A DNA stretch of 64,000 bases, taken from contig JAKNDB010000087.1 of the NCBI GenBank assembly GCA_024305405.1, positions 8,000,501-8,064,500 of the forward strand. Direction: 5' to 3'. The notes below the pieces were generated by a model. The model was given only the letters and a program-made list of their open reading frames with translations, was not told the DNA's origin and did not search any database. The translations under genes were made by a program, and so were the position numbers. This document shows positions 41,001 through 52,559 of this stretch, in pieces; within the stretch, counting starts at the first letter, position 1, and every line of letters starts with the position of its first letter. Origin of the DNA: Dirofilaria immitis (taxonomy: Eukaryota > Nematoda > Chromadorea > Rhabditida > Onchocercidae).

Positions 41001-41890
41001 TAAATGGAGCAATAATAATAGCTTTACCCTATCCATAAAGCTCAAATTTCATTTCAAATCATTTCGATTAATCGTAAATCTTTGCATATTTTATTAATTA
41101 TAAAAATAGTGAAATTTTAGCCGGTAATTATCAGCTTGAAATGAATCGGCTAATTAAATTTATGGATGCAGCAAAAATGTTGAATAGACACATATACTAT
41201 CAAAAATGATTCATTGTGTTAATTATTTAAGGTATTAATTTGTTGGTGCTTAATTAATGGAATTAATATTTTTATACATTCCATTTCTGACCACAAATAA
41301 TGTTAACAATTTTGCCAATAATATTAATTCTAATAGATGAATATTGTTATATATTAATCATGCCAATCAATTCTTTATCGATTCCTGTAATACAATACAT
41401 TGATCTGTTCGATTCTCATTTATTGATTGTGACGATTTCGATTGAAACGGATGGAAAAAATGTCCTTCATAAAACAATTTTATACAATCAATTTATATTT
41501 AGAAAAGTTATGTCTAAAACATTTCATAATTTGAAGTTTTATATTCGAAAAGGAAATTATTAATTTATAAATTACTGATAAAAATTTCAACTATTTTTGA
41601 TAACCTAAAATTTTGTATTAGACAGTGAAATTTTTATAACTTTTTTAAAATTTTCAGTATTTTTGATTGTCTAAAATTTTATTTCAAAAACGATAATTAT
41701 CTATTTGTCGTTTTGCTAAATATCAGAACTTAATAAAGACAATTAGTTATTTATATCACTAACGATAAACAATGATATAGCAAATATTTCAATGACGAAA
41801 ATATTGATTGTTATGCTAATAATAAAGCAGAGTAAAGATTAAAAATTTGCTGAAAGAGCAGAAAGAAATGGATTACAAGAGTAGCAAAAT
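38050..41890. other. AT-rich stretch; one doubtful ORF
   Basis: One plus-strand frame with a true ATG (41300-41563, 87 codons) starts with a hydrophobic stretch (MLTILPIILILIDEYCYILI) that could be a membrane segment and ends KFYIRKGNY. It has no flanking splice sites and is Ile-rich as expected by chance, so it is only a possibility (about 0.2). Nothing else is supported. Confidence 0.45.
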
Positions 41891-41896
41891 TTTATT
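41891..41896 (-). terminator. AATAAA polyadenylation signal
   Basis: AATAAA on the minus strand starts about a dozen bases after the stop codon of the eight-exon gene (stop at 41910-41908). The position is normal for a compact nematode 3' UTR, but the motif is common in AT-rich DNA. Confidence 0.4.
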
Positions 41897-41907
41897 TCAA
41901 TTTATAA

Positions 41908-44900
41908 TTAATAAACATTCCATTGATTCAAATCGCTAGCATTATAATATGATTCAATGCATTGTTTTTCAGATGCAATATCTGTGCTCATAGTATATTT
42001 TGCAGAAGCCGCATCAGTCTTAGAAGTGCATGAATTCGGTAATTTCTCTTCCTCTGCGGAAATTTCATACATTTCCTCCATTTCATTACTTTTATTTGAT
42101 TTCGAAAATTCCTCATCAATATTATCAACATTCTCAATCTGAAATGGAAATATAAATTTATGCTTATTAATACTTCCATAATCTTTTAATAATAGGAAGT
42201 GATATGGAATTAACATTAAATAAATAAAGGATTATTTTAACAAATTAATATAATATGAAGTTTCTAACATTGAAGACATATTCGGAATTAATTGCATTAA
42301 TGTCAATGTTACACGCTGTATATGTGTTCGATATGTTTTCAGACGTGTGATCATCGTGGGAAGAAAATTGTTGAGAACTTTGGATTTTCTTATATGAGTT
42401 CTTTGCTTTCAATATTTTGTGTTCAATAAACTCATCTCCTTCTTTTGATGCTTCAATTACTAAAAATTTTATATGCACATATTGATCGACAAATAAAGGT
42501 TAAAAAAATAATAAAAATGTTGAAACAAATTATAAAACAGGCAATCAAAGATTTGGGCAGTAAAATTATAAAATAGCAAAAATATCGGCAGTAATTTTTA
42601 TTATTCTCATAAAATTTTTATAAACTAATTAAATTTCATTTTATAAATTCGTAATAGTTAAAGAAAATTAATGGGATGAAAAGGTAAACAAAAATTTAGC
42701 TACCGTATTTTTCCATTTTCGGTGAACGAATATTGTAATAATGTCTGTAGTCATTATTATTAATACAATTATACAAATTAGGCATATTTATATAAGTACT
42801 TTCTACCTGAAATGATTAGCGTGATTATAAAAAGAAAATTGATAATGAAATACTAAAATTTGTATAAATACTATAAAGTATTACTGATTGCATCTCTATT
42901 TGTTGATATGGCATAATTTTTGTAACAGTGTCTGCCATAGTTGTTATATTATCCGTCTGAAGATTAGAAATATTCAAATTGCTTAAGTGTGAAATAATTT
43001 TCAAAAAAGTAAATAAATTAGAAAAATCAAGCATATATTTTATCCCATATTTTTCCATCATTCTAATTTTTCTGTATTTTTTCCTGCTATTTATGTCAAT
43101 ACTTTCTAGATAAAATATAATCGAAATACTCAAAAATAAGAAATAATCAAGATTTAATAAGATTAAAATTTAAATGGCAAAACAAATTTGAAATTAGACA
43201 AAATTGAAATTAGATAAAACTGATGATAATGAGAATTAATAACAACATATTTCTACTTTTCTATCTATAAATTTTATTTATTTTTATATTTCTGATTCAA
43301 TAAATGATAAAATAACTCGATTGATACTAATAGCTTTAAAAAATATTCATCAATCAAATTTCATCTTTAATTCTATTTGCTTTTATGATAAAAATATCAT
43401 TTCTTACATTTTTGCTATATCTATTTATAATTGGATTGAATTGAGTTAAAAAGCCCAAATTTTTTCTAAAATATTGGTAAAAATTCTTATCAAAATTTTG
43501 AAACCATTTATACTACATACTTGTTGCGTATGCATACATTTATCAGTTTCGTCATTATCATCTTGCCAATCATTATCGATGATGTCACGGGTCTTAAAAC
43601 AAAATCAAAGAAGGCAGCAATTCCGAAAATATTGCTTAATTAAAATTTGGAAAAAATTGCAAAATTTTAAAACAATTTGTTCATTCAAATTTAAAAAAGC
43701 CGTAAACTAAATAGGTTTAATTTTTTTTTCGAAATTTCTTGAAATAAAAGGTTGAAAAATGGAACAATAATATACATTACAGAGCGTTGGTGCTGCATAT
43801 ACTGATAAAATATATTTTGCCTCATTCTTATCTTTTTTTCCATAATTTCATTCTATAATTAACGAAAGAAAAAGAAGACATTAATTAGTTGAAATAAATT
43901 TCGCATAAAAAGTTGTTGAGTTATTTTAGAACTTAATTTTGTTTTAACAAACACCAATATTAAATCATATTCTTACTCCTCACTTTCGATGAGTAAATAC
44001 GAAGTTATCTCAAATCAGCTGATCGAATTGGTTCAAATATATTCGAAGCAAATGATAACGAATAAAATTTGTTCAATTTTTAAAAAAATAAATGAATGCT
44101 TTATTCCGTTCAATTGCCAACCTTTAACTTTTTCATTACAAGTAAAGATAATAATTTCTGAATACACTTGTTTGTTCAATTTTTTTGCCAAAATTAAAAA
44201 AGGAGTGGCTTCAGTTTCAACAAAATTTTCGCAGACACAAATCCATGAAGTTTGAGAAGAAATTTTATTAAAGGATATATTTTTATTAAAAACGAATTGA
44301 GAAGAAATTATTGTTATTCAAATTGTAAAAACAAAATGAAATTTTTACTTGCAAAGTTGGTTTACATTCAGTCCGATTATTGTGATTTATTCCTAATGCG
44401 GAAATAAATGTATTAGAGCCACTTGAGATGTTACGTCTCCGATAATCACCAGTACTGGTAATATCATCCGTATTTGGATGGTTAATACCTTTGGTTGGAT
44501 ACAGCATTGATTCCTGGAAAATTTAATTTCCGAAAAATATTTAGGCATAAAAAGTTTCATTTGAATAATGATGATGAAAATATATTAAGCTATATAAAGC
44601 GGGAGAATTTTTAAATTTAAATATCAATCAAAACATGTTTTGCCTGTAAAATAAATATTTTTTTAATTGTAACATTAAGCATATTGCAGTAAATTAATAT
44701 CATTTTTATGGTATACTTTGCTTATTTCTTTTAGAGCAGAATTTATATTTTAATAACAATCATTAATCGATTATGATTAAGGCTTATCATGATTTCAATT
44801 TTATGGCACACCTCATACATTTTTTTAATTGGTCTCGTTGTCATAGTACTATCAGTAAAATCCTCATCCATTGTATAGTATATACTATTGCCCTTTAAGC

Positions 44901-44968
44901 CTGGTTTACGACCAAAGCCTAAGTAACAACTTGACACCATGGGAGCTGAAGCAACTAATATCCTAATT
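41908..44968 (-). CDS. Eight-exon gene, unknown function, about 344 aa
   Basis: Exons, in order on the minus strand: 44968-44812 (coding from 44940 if ATG is used), 44513-44349, 43852-43781, 43592-43521, 42956-42885, 42806-42704, 42459-42269, 42138-41908. Acceptors are T-rich (TTTTCCAG, AATTATAG, GTTTTAAG, AATCTTCAG, CATTTCAG, TTTTTAG, CATTTCAG), donors are GT with mostly good context, and all seven junction phases agree. Introns are 130-496 bases. The protein starts MVSSCYLGFGRKPGLKG and continues with DEDFTDSTMTTRP; its second half is Ser/Asn/Glu-rich and probably disordered (EEFSKSNKSNEMEEMYE, ending DLNQWNVY). There is no signal peptide from this ATG, and no transmembrane helix or known domain that I can see. 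A TTGCTTCAG site 5 bases before the ATG could be a spliced-leader acceptor. Alternatively the exon starts at 44968 behind TTTTAG and more exons lie upstream; the tail-like sequence would fit the cytoplasmic part of a larger protein. Exons 3, 4 and 5 are each exactly 72 bases. Confidence 0.8.
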
Positions 44969-46580
44969 CTAAAATTTCTCAAATTTATTAATTTTTTTAC
45001 TTTATGCAAAATTTAATCACGTATGCAAATTTCTGTTTCTAGTTTGCAATCTTCAACTACGAAAAAAGTATGTTTAATAATAAATTTTAAATGATATTCA
45101 TTATTTATGCAAAATAATTATTAAGAGCAATGTTTTGTTGCTAAAAAATTATTATCATAAATCTACGAGATTTGAATAATTTGAAAGAAAACGAAAAACA
45201 GATTGCTATTTCATCCCCTAATAATAGGAAAAAGAATTATCCAGAATTGCGATGTCAGCATCTGTTAATATTATTGTTAAATGATAAATGAAAGCTGATC
45301 TTTCATGCTAAAAATGAATAATAAAATTTGATAGCTGATGATATTTTCAAACTAAAATTAGTTCCTAGTAATTAGATTTAATTTGTTCAATGATTTAAAA
45401 AATGCTTACATTCAATGATCTGATTTATTGATATTTCAGATTCTTCTCATTAATTGAATGCTACAGAAAGAAAATTCCATTGATAAAATTTTGAATCATT
45501 TGATTAAGAAATTTTTGTAAAATTCAAAGTTACTTAGTATTCATGGAACGAACTAAGTTTTAAATGGAATAAATAATAAGCATCATTAAATCATAAAATT
45601 TCTAATATGCTACTAGTAGTGGAACTAAAACTATCATGTATCGTGTTAATAATGAAAGAAATATTATGATAGATGATGGATGAAAAAATGGTAAATGATT
45701 TAAGTCTAGATGCATACAATTCAATAGGATATAATTCGTGGTTCCTAATATATTCAATTTAATATAGATGCAATATGGACGATAAAAACAAATCTGGAAA
45801 TATTTAATCAAATGTATGGCAGAACATGAAGTTCAGCAAAAAACAAGCTGATGATTCTTAGTTTAATGCTTTCATTACTGAAGTTATTATGATAATGAAA
45901 GACTTCTCGTTATCATGCTTGCCAATCATATCATGAAATATTAGAAACTATTAGAATTTTTAATTTGACAGAAATTTATTTTTATTGCGATGAAATGGCA
46001 ACAATTGGTGAAATATTTATTAAGAATCACTTATTTCATTCAATTATACACTTTATCATTTGGTCATTATCTTTTCAGTAAAATGTTAATTCCTTTTATT
46101 TTTAAAAATTAATTTTCCATTAATATTTTTTCCATATTTTCCCGTATTTTGTTTTCATACCGTGTCAGTCTGCAAGCTTAATCAATTATTATTACTGGAA
46201 AAATTGATAGATAAATTAATTAATCAAAATTATCTTTCATACGCTGATACGATAATCGAAAAAGATGGCAAAACGTGGAAAAGATGAACAGAAAAATTGA
46301 AATATTCGAGGATTTAAATAAACAATTCACTATTAGTGCGATAATTGTTTATTGCAATTAATGATTGAGATAATTATATTAACATGAAAAGTTGTTACAA
46401 CTACTTTTTAACATTTGAGAAATCAATAACAAGAAAGGAAGAGAATAATTTCGTCCTCGAGAGAATTCCAGAAATTTTAATCCGTTAAAAAAACTGATAT
46501 TTATGTTCAATAACTGATAATATCGTTGAACAATTTTTATCTCATCTTTTCTTGCTTCGAAGATTTTGTTTACTTTACCA
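44969..46580. other. AT-rich stretch without a supported gene
   Basis: If the eight-exon gene starts further upstream, this would be its next intron. One minus-strand frame (45602-45811) ends with a hydrophobic run (IIIFLSLLTRYMIVLVPLLV) but has no acceptor or donor to tie it to the gene. Nothing else seen. Confidence 0.4.
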
Positions 46581-46964
46581 TTACATGAGCCGTTCGATCG
46601 GTGATGTATAACGACGTCGTCGTTGTCGAAGCTTAGAACGGCGGTGATGTGGGCGTAACTGACGAAGGAGGCTATACTGGTAAGGAGAACGTGAGCGGTG
46701 AAGTCGTGAATACGAGCGACGACGACTGTAAGAACGTGAAGAACGACGTGATGATGTACGTGGGCTTGGTCGTCTACTTCTGCTGACTTCTGCTATCCGA
46801 TAGAGTCCGTATAGTGTACCCAATGATTTACGCCTACGATAACTACGTTGACGTTTTCGTACCGGGGAGCGTGAAATATACCGCTTATAACGCTTTCGTC
46901 CAGTACTCCGCGATTGACTTCGACGACTTCGCGATCGAAATCGTGATGCAAAGTGGCACGGCAT
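46581..46964 (-). CDS. Arg/Ser-rich basic protein, 127 aa (RS-domain or protamine-like)
   Basis: A single-exon frame from ATG (AAACCATGCC, with an in-frame TAA five codons upstream) to TAA. About 40 of 127 residues are Arg, with many Ser and Tyr. RS/SR dipeptides and short RSRSRR, SYSRRRSYSR and RQRRRR runs cover most of the length, interrupted near residues 48-62 by a non-RS segment (LGTLYGLYRIAEVS). There is no RNA-recognition motif, so a classic SR splicing factor is not complete here. Small, intronless, Arg-rich proteins of this size are also typical of sperm nuclear basic proteins (C. elegans has such sperm chromatin proteins); that reading is inference. The patch has much higher G+C than the DNA on both sides because of CGN Arg codons. 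An AATTAAG site just before the ATG could be a spliced-leader acceptor. Confidence 0.7.
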   Translation of the reverse strand: MPCHFASRFRSRSRRSQSRSTGRKRYKRYISRSPVRKRQRSYRRRKSLGTLYGLYRIAEVSRSRRPSPRTSSRRSSRSYSRRRSYSRLHRSRSPYQYSLLRQLRPHHRRSKLRQRRRRYTSPIERLM

Positions 46965-49180
46965 GGTTTGCTTCTTAATTTAACCTTTTTCTATGAAAAA
47001 TGCTTTCTCAAAAGTTAAAACAATAAATTACAGCACAGGAAGAGATAAAGTTTGATCAAAAGGAATGGATAGGACTGAAAGAAAAGAACGAATATAAAAT
47101 AATATGACGCTATATTATGAGCCTATTTATAAGAAATTTTCAAATATGCAAATTAAGTTAAATGAAATGCATAAACTCTTATATAATATATATGATTACA
47201 ATGCGAAAAATATCATATGATAATTTTTCCATTTAAATGCAAAATTTTAATTTCCAATTCAATGTTCTGTCATCGAATTCTCAATGAAAGAAAATTTAAT
47301 TTTATAAAATATCTTTTCCAATTTCTTATATTAATTTTCAAACCATTCTGATATTTTTATCGAAATACAAATTTTCCAGTCTAATTTCTAATCACTTTAT
47401 TTCTTTACAAGTAATTTTAATTTTCGAACCACTTAAACTTATTAATTTTTCCTAAATTCCAAATTCTTAACAACAGGTAAATTGTTATTTATTATGCAAA
47501 TTCTATTATTCCTTTGAAAAATTTCAATGAAATTTTGATAATGAATCTTTCTGGAATCTTTTTTCTTACTTGTGCACGTTTGGTTGATCATGTAAATATT
47601 CAATCATTTGTTTATTGATATCATTTATTTATTTATTTATTCATTTGGGATTTACGTATTTAATTTTTCCTCCTTCATATATCTGCTCATATATTTTTTT
47701 CTTTTTATTTTGGCAGTTTATTTTTTCGTTGCCATAATTTATTAAGTCGATTTCTATTCATCAATTACAAGACATATGTTTAAATAATTTTTAATTGCTA
47801 ATAAAAGTTTTTTTATTCCCAAAAATAAAAATATTTAATTTCGTAGCATGGAAATGATAAAAATAACATTTAATTTTAAACATATACACTAAAGTGTATA
47901 ATTCTAAACATATATATATAATTTGTATGATGGCTGTTAAATTACCTCTATATTGTAAATAATTAAGTTTAGCATAAAAATTTTAAGCATTTTCAAAGTT
48001 GAACTTTCTGCTTCAATGCTTTAAAAGTTAAGAAACATCACTAATAAATAAAAACCTTTTGCGTATCCAATTAAATAATATATTATAGTTGAAAATGTAA
48101 AGAACTATTTTGGATAATGCAGTATATATATTTATATGCTTTTGATTTCAATTCTTGAAAAGAAAGTACAAAAATGAGTTAATTAAAGAAATTAATCGTA
48201 GAATGAGGCATTGAGAAAAATGAGAGAAGGAAGACGGATTAATAAAGATTTACTATGAAATAATTAAATAAATTTGCTTCATCTTTATTTGAATTTAGTG
48301 ATTTATTCATCCAATAATAGATTTTATTAAGAGATAGTTGAAAGTTATTGATAATTTGCTAACTATATCTTATTTAGAAATAAATAATTCCTAAATAAGA
48401 TATAGTTTCAATTTTAATTAAAATTAGACGAAAAGGACCATTTTTCAATATTGTCATGTCACAAAGATAACACATGATGGATAGTATAATTTAATTAACA
48501 AAAAATAAGAGGCAGTGTAGTATGGAGAGGGCAAATGAGAGATAGAGCGAATGAAGGAAGAAAGAAAAAAAGCAATAATAGTAATAAAATAAGGGAAATT
48601 CATTGCATTGAATTAATATTTTAAATAATCAAAAAACTTTGATAAAAAATTTTATTCTTCGAAATATGGCAAAAGTTATAAGAAATTTTTTCCAAAATTG
48701 AAAAAATCAAAAATTTTCAAAGATAACTTATCAAAGAAAAAAGAAAATTTGTGTTTTAGAATCAAAAAACAGTTATAAAAACCATCATCAATTCAATATT
48801 TTATATGCAATTCTTTTAATAAATAGCAGTATCTGATTTACAAATATAGAAAAATATCAATTGAACTATAATTATTAATTTTAGAATAATATATGATTAA
48901 TGCTGCATTACAAATTCAATCATTATTTTCCACTTGAGTTCTTTTTGAGTTAAAAATTCTGTATGCATTAAAAATATTAATAATAAGAGGCAAAATTATT
49001 AATTAAATAAAAAATTCCACATAAGCTATTATAATACCTCTTCGGAAATGTGACGAAAAAACTTAAACTGATAATTAATGCAACAGTTTTCGAAAAGAAA
49101 TCTTTTATTTATAATTGGAAATTGAAATATCTGGTATGAATATTTTCAGAATTTATGAAGCAAAGAAATCGAAAATGATC
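46965..49180. other. AT-rich stretch without a visible gene
   Basis: No coding exon recognised; the upstream flank of the Arg/Ser-rich gene. A local palindrome around 48360-48410 (CTATATCTTATTTAGAAATA / CCTAAATAAGATATAG) is the only structure noted. Confidence 0.5.
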
Positions 49181-49243
49181 GCGATATAATTATTCAATCG
49201 ACTACTGCTATGCTTAGTTGCAAATGGAATTGAAAAATAAGAG
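49181..49243 (+). repeat. Diverged dispersed repeat, copy 1
   Basis: 63 bases starting GCGATATAATTATTCAATCG and ending GGAATTGAAAAATAAGAG. It matches the copy at 49774-49837 at most positions. Orientation is the same. Confidence 0.7.
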
Positions 49244-49773
49244 TAGGACCAATAAAAATATGAATTATTAAGCAATTGAATAAGCTGAAAAAGCTGTTTA
49301 AATTTCCTACAGGAAATTTAATTTTCCTGTGCTGGGCATAATTTTATACTAATTTGCCATTAAATTTGCGATAATACGAAATATTTCGAAAGTAATGAAA
49401 TTAAAAATTATTGCTATCATGCTTTCCTTTTTCCTTTTTTTTTTTCTGGAAAGGTAATCATAATGATAAAATAAGTAAGTAAAAGACATGGTTTCAACAC
49501 TGCTCCAAGAAGTGGTGTATTAAGGAAGTTACCAGTAATATACTAGCGTATTATAAAATGAAAAGGATCCCAAGTCGAGATTTTAGTACTTTAATCTCAT
49601 CATTTTTCAAATTCACTGCAGTTTGATTTGATTTTGATTGCCTATAAAGTTTGGGATAATTGCTTATCAATATTTGTGACGATTGACTATACTAAGCATA
49701 ATATCAATTGTTTCATCTATTGATCGATTATTGAAGAAATCAAAATTTCCGAACAGAAATCAAATTTCCGAAT

Positions 49774-49837
49774 AGCGACATAATTATTTAATCGGCTACT
49801 GCTATTCGTAGTCGTAAATGGAATTTAAAAATAAGAG
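49774..49837 (+). repeat. Diverged dispersed repeat, copy 2
   Basis: Starts GCGACATAATTATTTAATCG and ends GGAATTTAAAAATAAGAG; the partner of 49181-49243, about 590 bases away. In this copy the sequence continues into an open frame (RSRKWNLKIRDESFRRAEED...) that stops after 34 codons, which suggests the repeat comes from a once-coding element. Confidence 0.65.
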
Positions 49838-51165
49838 ATGAAAGTTTTCGAAGAGCCGAGGAAGATTCATTTAATCCTGATGAGGCAACTTTCTGAAATG
49901 ATGTTATCAACAAGTATTTAAGATTGATTATCCACCACCAATTAGTGCAGGATTATATTAAAGCTAATCTTATGCTATTATGAAATAAGATTAGAATGAG
50001 AAAAAAATCGAGAAGCGATGCAGTTAGAGTTTTGATTTATTTTGGAAATTATTTATTACTGAACTGATTTTATTGCTTCTTTTCAATGGAGAAAAAAAGA
50101 GAAAGAGAAAGGTAATGTGCTCCATGTCATATTTTCGCTTTTAAATTTCTCATTTCTTATACTTGTATAGGCTTTTTGTTATTTAATAAGTAGAATAACT
50201 ATAGTAATTCCATGTACTTATTGTAGAATTGAAAGCAATTAAAATTTATTGGAAATAAATATTTTACATTATGTGAAAAACTTCATTTGATCTTCTTTCG
50301 TTTAATTATTCTCTCATTTAATGATTCTGAATTCTTTGCTGCTGCTATCGCATAAATTGTTCGGGCTAATATCCCCGTTAGATGCCATTTACTTCGATCG
50401 AATTTATTCATCTTATTTGGATCATTTTCATCTCATCAATATTGTTAGGAACTCGAAGAAATTGTGTGATCCATGATTAACAGTTAGGCACCAAATTTAC
50501 AAACATTTTTTACCGCCATTCCTCCTATGGATATAGGCAAAGAGTAAGCATATGAGGCATATGAGATAAAGAAATAGGACTATCTAGACATACATGAGAT
50601 AAATCTATAATATATTATGTTATAAAGAAAAGAGCGAAATTGATAGGAACAAAGAGAATAATTCTTTTCACATTTAGCTACCATTTATTGATCTTGCCTG
50701 ACGAAGATAACCTAGATAATGTGTTACTAATTAAAGAGTTTTTGGCATTGATCAGTAAGGTTCCAGTGGTAAACGGTCAGGCTAGCTCACACAACCAGTA
50801 GGAACGAAATTCTTCCCTCCTAACGGAAGAAACGTCGCAAAAAAGCTTAGCAATCTATTCCCAGCTTCTTGTTGTCAATTTTAGCAAATTCCAATCTAAT
50901 AAACCGTTCCAAATATAATTATTTGTGAAATCCATTTGTTCTCCCACACCAAAGCACAAGAATTGGTTGAGATTCTTTCCAATATTTTACGAAATCCATA
51001 AACCTGAAATAGTAATTAATATCTTAGGAATTTATCTATAAACCTAAAATGTGGGTTTCATGGAAAAAATGTTTTTCTTTCGTCTCTTCAGTATTGGGAA
51101 GACGATCCTCTTCTTTGTTGTCGGTGGAGGTTGATCATTTTGCTATGGAGGTCAAGTTTATTGGA
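49838..51165. other. Coding-like but broken patches, unidentified
   Basis: Several short frames here have protein-like composition and higher G+C, but none has a complete gene structure. They are: plus 49838-49880 (continuing RAEEDSFNPDEATF, then TGA); plus 50321-50476 (ATG, MILNSLLLLSHKLFGLIS..., 51 codons); minus 50432-50283 (DENDPNKMNKFDRSKW..., LARTIYAIAAAKNSES, 49 codons, opposite strand to the previous one); plus 50598-50801 (67 codons ending KVPVVNGQASSHNQ before TAG, then 38 more open codons); and 51063-51145 (open on both strands; the minus strand reads QNDQPPPTTKKRIVFP). I cannot name a family. They could be remnants of a transposable element or gene, or exons whose splice sites I cannot place. 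Confidence 0.3.
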
Positions 51166-52559
51166 TTATGAAATACTATAATATAATATTAGCTTATACA
51201 ATGGTGTAAATTGAATAAGGTTATGAATTAAAACAATAGCACGAATTAAACAATGACATGGATTAAGCAAGCGGTTCAAACAATGGTATTTCTTTCAATT
51301 TTCTTATTTGGATTATTTTCATTTACACCAACGTATCATTAGATGTGTCGTTCCCATTATGTCATGAAAATATATAGGCCTGAAATCGTAGTCGATGTTA
51401 TAATAAAATTTGTCCATAAACTCTAGAATATAAAGTTTGGATTTTTTTCAATAATTTCTGCAGAATTTCATGAAATAAAAATCGAATTTATTCTTTGAAC
51501 TTCATAAAATATTTGAAATATTTCATTCATGCATTTTAAGCGTGAAAATTTTGGGATTCCAAACGATTCTATTGTTGAACTTATGCAGATCGAAATAATC
51601 CTCATAATAGTAATGATAAATCATCATTCTAAATCATCATTCTAAATTATCTCAGCTATTCGATTGTTTATAACAGTTTTATATCGTATTCGATATCAGA
51701 AGAAAAATATTCGTACCACTAGAATTCCAATTCAAATTTTAAATCATCCGTTTTTCATTATTAATTATGAATTGTGTTTGCTTAATAAATTTTTTCGCCT
51801 TTTTTAGTTGATATTATTGAAATTTTGCGCTGTGCTTTTTAACCTAAATAGTTAGTTGGCACCTCATAATGGATAAAAGTTAATAAATTCAGCTTGAAAA
51901 ATGCGAAAGTGAAATTTTTTCTCTAAATACTCCTTCAGTTTTAAGTTTATAGTAATGAAAGTTCCTCAAATTAACAAACTATTTTTATTACTGGCTCATG
52001 CAAAGAATGATCCAACATCCCAGAGTTTTCATTTTTGAATTTATGCAAACACTGCCAACCGAAACACTAATTTTATCAAATCTGCAGGAAAAAAAAGCAT
52101 TTCCTGCAGTAATTTATTTCTTGTTGCGTAAAATAAGTAAATTTGGAAGAAAATTATGAAAAAATGAAAACTAGGAAGGAAGAGCAAAACAAAGATGAAA
52201 AAAGATTGAGGCAGGACTATTTCTAATAAATGATTTAGTAAATAAACTGTATGCTTGAAAATAATTAGCGACTTTTCTTCAAGAAAACAAAATTTCTTCT
52301 AACGAATTTTTTTAATGTAATTTATGAAATTTTCTGTGTTATTTCGTAATTTATTGAATAAATTATTATTTCATTACATTTTTTCTCGTTCTTTGCTCAT
52401 TTTGACACTTATATGATATTATGTTCTAGAATATTCAATTTAGAACATTAATTTCTTTCCTCTTTTTAATTTTCCTCATTTTCTGTTTTATGTTAATATT
52501 AAGAAATAATAAAAAATTTATGTCTTTTCTACTGACATCAATCATCTCACCAAGACTGA

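Noticed and set aside
41957..42142. Plus-strand frame opposite the last exon of the eight-exon gene
   Set aside because: A shadow of the minus-strand exon, which has matching splice phases on its upstream side.
46800..46840. Possible short intron in the Arg/Ser-rich gene (GTACAC...GCAG)
   Set aside because: It would be about 30 bases, too short for a nematode intron, and the frame is open without it.
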